Assembly (NCBI GenBank): GCA_025054795.1
Contig: JANWZU010000165.1
Coordinates: forward strand, 1-15,929
DNA length: 15,929 nt
Direction: 5' to 3'
From: Candidatus Caldarchaeum sp.
Lineage (GTDB): Archaea; Thermoproteota; Nitrososphaeria_A; Caldarchaeales; Caldarchaeaceae
Shown: positions 12,801-15,929 of the stretch, in pieces
Position numbering within the stretch: the first letter of the stretch is position 1
Layout of the letters: the number at the start of each line of letters is the position of its first letter
Notes under the pieces: model-generated
Database searches by the model: none
The model's input: only the letters and a program-made list of their open reading frames with translations
What the model was told of the DNA's origin: nothing
Position numbers and translations under genes: made by a program

Positions 12801-14264
12801 ATGCAGCGCTTAGAAGATAAACCTAGGTTGACGAAAATAAGGGTGTTCAACACTCTGTCACGGTCTCTAGAGGTTTTCGAGACGTGGTCCCCGGGGGTGG
12901 CGACTGTCTACGTATGCGGCCCCACGGTGTACGATGTGGCCCATTTAGGCCATGCTAGGACCTACGTGGCTTTTGATGCGGTAATCAGGTTTTTGGAGTT
13001 CATGGGATACGGCGTGAAGTACTCCCGCAACATAACCGACGTCGGACATCTGAGAGAGACTGGCGAGGATAAAATGATTCAGGGGGCTGTGAGGCTGAGG
13101 AGACATCCTATGGAAGTTGCCGACAAGTACATGATGGAGTTTTTCAGCGACATGAACTCACTCGGCATCAGAAGGCCTGACATACAGCCCCGAGCCAGCA
13201 TGCACATACCTGACATCATAGATGCAGTTGAGAAGCTCCTCGACAAAGGCTATGCCTACAGAGTTGACGGAAGCGTTTACTTCGACGTTTCGAAGGTGCC
13301 CGACTACGGCAAACTTTCCAAGATTAGGGTTGAGGAGATGGACGTTCACAGAGTTGAACCGGACCCTAGGAAGAGGAACCCAGCCGACTTTGCGCTGTGG
13401 AAAGAGTCGGCGCCTGACTACCCTCTTTGCTGGAGGACGCCGTGGGGCTATGGCTTTCCCGGCTGGCACATAGAGTGCTCCGTGATGAGCATGAAGTACT
13501 TGGGCGAGCAGATAGACATTCACGGCGGCGGCCAAGACCTGATATTCCCACATCACGAAAACGAGATAGCTCAGTCGGAGGCCTTGACGGGCCGAAAGCC
13601 GTTCGTCAGGTACTGGCTTCACACGGGGGAGCTGACGGTCGGCGGCAAAGGCATGCACAAGTCGCTTGGAAACTACTTGACGATAAAAGAGGTTTTGAAA
13701 AACTACTCGAGGTCCGTTGTGCGTGCGTTCATCCTGTCAGCCCACTACAGAACACCTTTGGACTACAGCGAGAAAGCCATGGAGCAGGCCCATGAAAACG
13801 TCTCTAAGGTCAGAAACCTTCTCGACGACCTTGCTTTGGCTGAGGAAACCGCCGTAAGGGGAAACTCAAACCCTGAATTCAGAGCCAACGTAGATAAACT
13901 AATGGATGAGTTCATCAACTCCATGTCGAACGACTTCAACACTTCAAACGCCCTTGCATCACTATACGAGCTGGTAAGGCTGACCAACCTACATATCAAC
14001 AGGCCAGACGTCGGCTTGGAGGACCTGCAGCAGGCATCCACGGCTTTGAGAAACATGTGCAGAGTGCTGGGCTTGATGGAGGAAGAAAGAGAAAAAACTC
14101 AAACACAAGTTTATGAGCTTTTGAAGATTTTACTCGACGTGAGGCGTGAGCTTCGTAGGCGTGGCTTATACGACTTGGGAGACAGAATTAGGAAGGAGCT
14201 TGGAGAACGAGGGATACTGGTGGAGGATTTGAAGGACCGTGAAAAAGTTAGGATAGTTAGGTGA
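12801..14264 (+). CDS. cysS: Cysteinyl-tRNA synthetase
   Basis: Charges tRNA-Cys with cysteine in the cytoplasm. The 487 residues match the family. The catalytic zinc site is complete by alignment to the E. coli enzyme: C39 in CGPTVYD, C226 in GWHIECSVM, and H251 and E255 in HHENEIAQSEA. The HIGH motif is HLGH (48-51). The second class I signature is GGKGMHKSLGN (281-291): the usual KMSKS reads GMHKS, so the first lysine is Gly and the third position His, while the functionally key second lysine (K287) is kept and a lysine (K283) lies just before. A helical anticodon-side domain follows, ending in RRELRRRGLYDLGDRIRKEL. Having cysS means direct Cys-tRNA formation, not only the SepRS/SepCysS route. 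The nucleotidyltransferase gene starts on its stop codon (GTGA), so the two are probably cotranscribed. Confidence 0.96.
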   Translation: MQRLEDKPRLTKIRVFNTLSRSLEVFETWSPGVATVYVCGPTVYDVAHLGHARTYVAFDAVIRFLEFMGYGVKYSRNITDVGHLRETGEDKMIQGAVRLRRHPMEVADKYMMEFFSDMNSLGIRRPDIQPRASMHIPDIIDAVEKLLDKGYAYRVDGSVYFDVSKVPDYGKLSKIRVEEMDVHRVEPDPRKRNPADFALWKESAPDYPLCWRTPWGYGFPGWHIECSVMSMKYLGEQIDIHGGGQDLIFPHHENEIAQSEALTGRKPFVRYWLHTGELTVGGKGMHKSLGNYLTIKEVLKNYSRSVVRAFILSAHYRTPLDYSEKAMEQAHENVSKVRNLLDDLALAEETAVRGNSNPEFRANVDKLMDEFINSMSNDFNTSNALASLYELVRLTNLHINRPDVGLEDLQQASTALRNMCRVLGLMEEEREKTQTQVYELLKILLDVRRELRRRGLYDLGDRIRKELGERGILVEDLKDREKVRIVR

Positions 14265-14965
14265 AACAGGTGTTGAAAGCAGTTCTGCTGGCAGGAGGAT
14301 ACGGCAAGCGTCTCAAGCCTCTCACTGAAAACCTGCCCAAGCCCATGCTCGAAGTCTCCGGAAAACCCATACTAGTATGGCAGGTCGAATGGCTCAAAAA
14401 GCTCGGCGTGAAAGAGTTCATAGTCTGCGCAGGATACCTTCGGGAGAAGATAATAGAGGTGATTGGTAGCGGAAGCAGGCTGGGCGTCAAAATAGGATAT
14501 TCCGTCGAGGACGAGCCTTTGGGTACGGGCGGCGCTTTGAAGAACGGCGAGCATCTGCTGAGGTTTGACAAGCAGTTCATCGTAGTTAACGGCGACATAC
14601 TGACTACCCTGAACCCGTTCAGGATGCTGGACCTGCTAGACGGGTCGATAGCTTGCATAGCCTTGACAAAACTCCCCTCACCCTACGGAATAGTGGTGTT
14701 CGATGAACATACCTACCTCGTGAAGAGGTTCGCAGAGAAACCCCAGCTAACCAACTACATAAACGCCGGCGTCTACGTCTTCTCGTCAGAAATATTCAAG
14801 TACCTACCGGAGCAGGGAGACTTGGAGAAGCACACCTTCCCGCTTCTAGTTGAGAGGAAGGCGATAAGGGCCTTCCCCTACGACGACGCAGAATGGATAA
14901 GCATAGACAGCCACAAAGACTTGGAGGAGGCTCAAAGAGTAGTTAGGCGTTTTGCGGAAGCCTGA
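14261..14965 (+). CDS. Sugar-1-phosphate nucleotidyltransferase (NDP-sugar pyrophosphorylase)
   Basis: Joins a sugar 1-phosphate to an NTP to make an NDP-sugar for glycan synthesis; likely candidates are GDP-mannose or a related GDP- or dTDP/UDP-sugar, but the sequence does not decide. The 234-residue protein is the bare catalytic Rossmann-like domain, without the beta-helix tail of longer relatives. The nucleotide-binding signature AGGYGKRLKPLTENLPKPM covers 11-29. EDEPLGTGGAL ends at 93, NGD (110-112) holds the metal-binding Asp, NAGVYVFS starts at 168, and WISIDSHKDLEEA (212-224) is near the end. It starts at GTG 14261, overlapping the cysS stop as GTGA, with AGGAT 6 nt upstream; GTG 14270 is a less likely alternative. 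Its 3' end overlaps the convergent rimI gene by 23 nt. If it makes GDP-mannose, it could feed the dolichol-mannose donor of the GT39 enzyme, which is inference. Confidence 0.9.
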   Translation: MKQVLKAVLLAGGYGKRLKPLTENLPKPMLEVSGKPILVWQVEWLKKLGVKEFIVCAGYLREKIIEVIGSGSRLGVKIGYSVEDEPLGTGGALKNGEHLLRFDKQFIVVNGDILTTLNPFRMLDLLDGSIACIALTKLPSPYGIVVFDEHTYLVKRFAEKPQLTNYINAGVYVFSSEIFKYLPEQGDLEKHTFPLLVERKAIRAFPYDDAEWISIDSHKDLEEAQRVVRRFAEA

Positions 14966-15455
14966 CAGCCATTATCAAAGCATCTTCGCCGTCGGCGTAG
15001 TATCTTCTATGGACTTCACGGGAGACGAAGCCAAGCTTATGGTAGAGGGAGATGGCGACGTCGTTGGACACTCTCACTTCAAGATAAGCTTCCTCGCATC
15101 CATAGTGCTCGGCCAACGCCTTGAGAGCCTGCTTGATAAGAGCGGTAGCCAAGCCCCTGTTCCTGTACTCAGGTAGTACAGCGACAGAAACAATATGGCC
15201 TGCTTTCTTTATCTTGAAAAAATCAATCTTCGAAAAGATCCTCTCAACCCTGCACATAACGTAGCCAACTACCTTACCTCCAACCTCAGCCACCCAGAAA
15301 GACTTGGGATAGTCTCGTGCAAGGTCCTCGAAAAAACTGTATGTGTAGTTCTCAGGAAGACATATCCTGTTTATGTTCATAACATGCATCAGATCCTCAA
15401 GCCTAACTGTGCGTAGAGAAGGCGTTTGCCCGCCGGCTTTTTCAGCCTCCTGCAT
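14943..15455 (-). CDS. GNAT-family N-terminal acetyltransferase (RimI/Ard1-like)
   Basis: Probably acetylates protein N-termini, as archaeal Ard1/RimI proteins do, using acetyl-CoA in the cytoplasm. The conserved opening of the domain is TVRLEDLMHVMNINRICLPENY, where RxCLPENY is typical of this subfamily. The acetyl-CoA-binding loop is VLPEYRNRGLATALI, followed by YLEVRVSNDVAISLYHKLGF and a final RRYYADGEDALIMAVRL, all matching RimI/Ard1. I chose ATG 15455 (170 residues): a TATA-like CTATTATTA lies about 28 nt upstream. TTG at 15503 would give 186 residues and overlap the phosphoesterase gene by 14 nt, but has no ribosome-binding site. About 15 residues ahead of the conserved domain are then an extra N-terminal tail. 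The gene is convergent with and overlaps the nucleotidyltransferase gene. Confidence 0.9.
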   Translation of the reverse strand: MQEAEKAGGQTPSLRTVRLEDLMHVMNINRICLPENYTYSFFEDLARDYPKSFWVAEVGGKVVGYVMCRVERIFSKIDFFKIKKAGHIVSVAVLPEYRNRGLATALIKQALKALAEHYGCEEAYLEVRVSNDVAISLYHKLGFVSREVHRRYYADGEDALIMAVRLPQNA

Positions 15456-15478
15456 GCCCCGGTTAGAAGGCTTGCCGC

Positions 15479-15487
15479 TAATAATAG
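15479..15487 (-). promoter_or_regulatory. Possible TATA box for the acetyltransferase gene
   Basis: Minus-strand CTATTATTA is centred about 28 nt before ATG 15455, overlapping the end of the phosphoesterase gene. It supports the shorter start of the acetyltransferase. Tentative. Confidence 0.3.
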
Positions 15488-15489
15488 TT

Positions 15490-15929
15490 TTAGCTAAGAA
15501 CAAGGATTTCAGGAGGTGAGCCGAGCCTGAAGGGTATCATCTGACCCAAACCTCTGGAAACGTAGAGTTTTTTCTCACCTAAGCTGTAAAATCCTCTGAC
15601 GTACTTGGAGTTGCTGTACAAAACATGTCCGCCAATCACCAATCCTCCGTGGGTGTGGCCCGAGAGTATGAGGCAGCTCCCCTTAACTGCGTCGGCGGCG
15701 TTCGGGTCGTGGACAACCACCAAGCCCTCGGCCTCAACCTTCGGATACCTCCTTCTTTCAACCCAGTCCAATCCATAGACTCTGCCCATGGATCTTGTTT
15801 CAACTACGCCTGAGAGCTCAAGACATCCGTGTTTCCACATTAACTGCCTAACAGAAGCAGCGTAGCCGCTCCAGTAGTCATGATTCCCCATCACATAATA
15901 TTTTTCACGTGCATCTATCTGGGCAACAA
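15490..15929 (-). CDS. Calcineurin-like metallophosphoesterase, C-terminal part (5' end outside window)
   Basis: A binuclear-metal phosphoesterase whose frame stays open to the window edge, reading VAQIDAREKYYVMGNHDYWSG from the right end, so its start and the first metal motifs (DxH, GDxxD) lie beyond it. About 146 residues are visible. They hold the GNHDYW motif (metal and catalytic His) close to the edge and the late GHTHGG motif (in ILSGHTHGGLVIGG), two of the family's metal-binding signatures. The closing YVSRGLGQMIPFRLGSPPEILVLS is characteristic of the YkuE/YaeI-like branch, which includes lipid-linked and membrane-associated phosphoesterases. The substrate is not known. The acetyltransferase ATG lies 34 nt downstream of its stop. 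Confidence 0.88.
   Translation of the reverse strand, partial: VAQIDAREKYYVMGNHDYWSGYAASVRQLMWKHGCLELSGVVETRSMGRVYGLDWVERRRYPKVEAEGLVVVHDPNAADAVKGSCLILSGHTHGGLVIGGHVLYSNSKYVRGFYSLGEKKLYVSRGLGQMIPFRLGSPPEILVLS

Noticed and set aside
1..15929. Mobile element, CRISPR array, toxin-antitoxin or defence system
   Set aside because: No transposase, integrase, direct repeats with spacers, terminal inverted repeats or defence-type domains were seen. NucS is a nuclease but has the standard repair-enzyme form and sits among housekeeping genes.

Overview
The window looks like a stretch of archaeal chromosome, almost entirely coding. Genes found in archaea but not bacteria, or of clearly archaeal type, include transcription factor B, translation initiation factor aIF1, an Lsm protein, the archaeal form of S-adenosylmethionine synthetase, Elp3 and an EndoMS/NucS nuclease. 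Moderately high G+C, very short intergenic gaps, many AGG/AGA arginine codons, frequent TTG starts and TATA boxes about 25-30 nt before start codons all fit this. NucS, an F420-type luciferase-like oxidoreductase and Elp3 together suggest a thermophilic member of the Thermoproteota (perhaps Caldarchaeales/Aigarchaeota or a relative). That placement is an inference and was not tested by a search. I see no tRNA, rRNA, CRISPR array, insertion sequence or prophage.

Layout. Positions 3-5028 are plus strand: the 3' part of ileS, a membrane-anchored double zinc-ribbon protein of unknown role, an Lsm protein and the SAM synthetase. Positions 5025-10607 are one tightly packed minus-strand block, read from right to left: alpha/beta hydrolase, a 70-residue unknown protein, a luciferase-like F420 oxidoreductase, Elp3, a GT39-like membrane mannosyltransferase and NucS. 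Its genes overlap or nearly touch, so it is probably one operon. Positions 10664-11761 are plus strand again (left-handed beta-helix acyltransferase, aIF1). TFB runs on the minus strand at 11758-12687. cysS and an overlapping sugar-nucleotidyltransferase gene are on the plus strand at 12801-14965. A RimI-type acetyltransferase and a metallophosphoesterase cut by the window edge are on the minus strand at 14943-15929.

Functional themes. Translation and tRNA work dominate (IleRS, CysRS, aIF1, Elp3 tRNA wobble modification, RimI-type protein acetylation), with basal transcription (TFB), RNA binding (Lsm), SAM supply and mismatch repair (NucS). Three scattered genes belong to glycan metabolism (GT39 transferase, beta-helix acyltransferase, sugar-1-phosphate nucleotidyltransferase).

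The features most worth a second look are about gene architecture, not a new defence or mobile system. The luciferase-like protein seems to start at a CTG codon that overlaps the upstream stop as CTGA. The GT39 gene starts at a TTGA overlap. Two convergent pairs end in 4-nt interlocked stop codons. One TATA box may serve two divergent genes. Two small or unrecognised proteins (the double zinc-ribbon membrane protein and the 70-residue protein inside the minus operon) have no function I can assign. I do not see convincing evidence of a previously undescribed multi-gene system.
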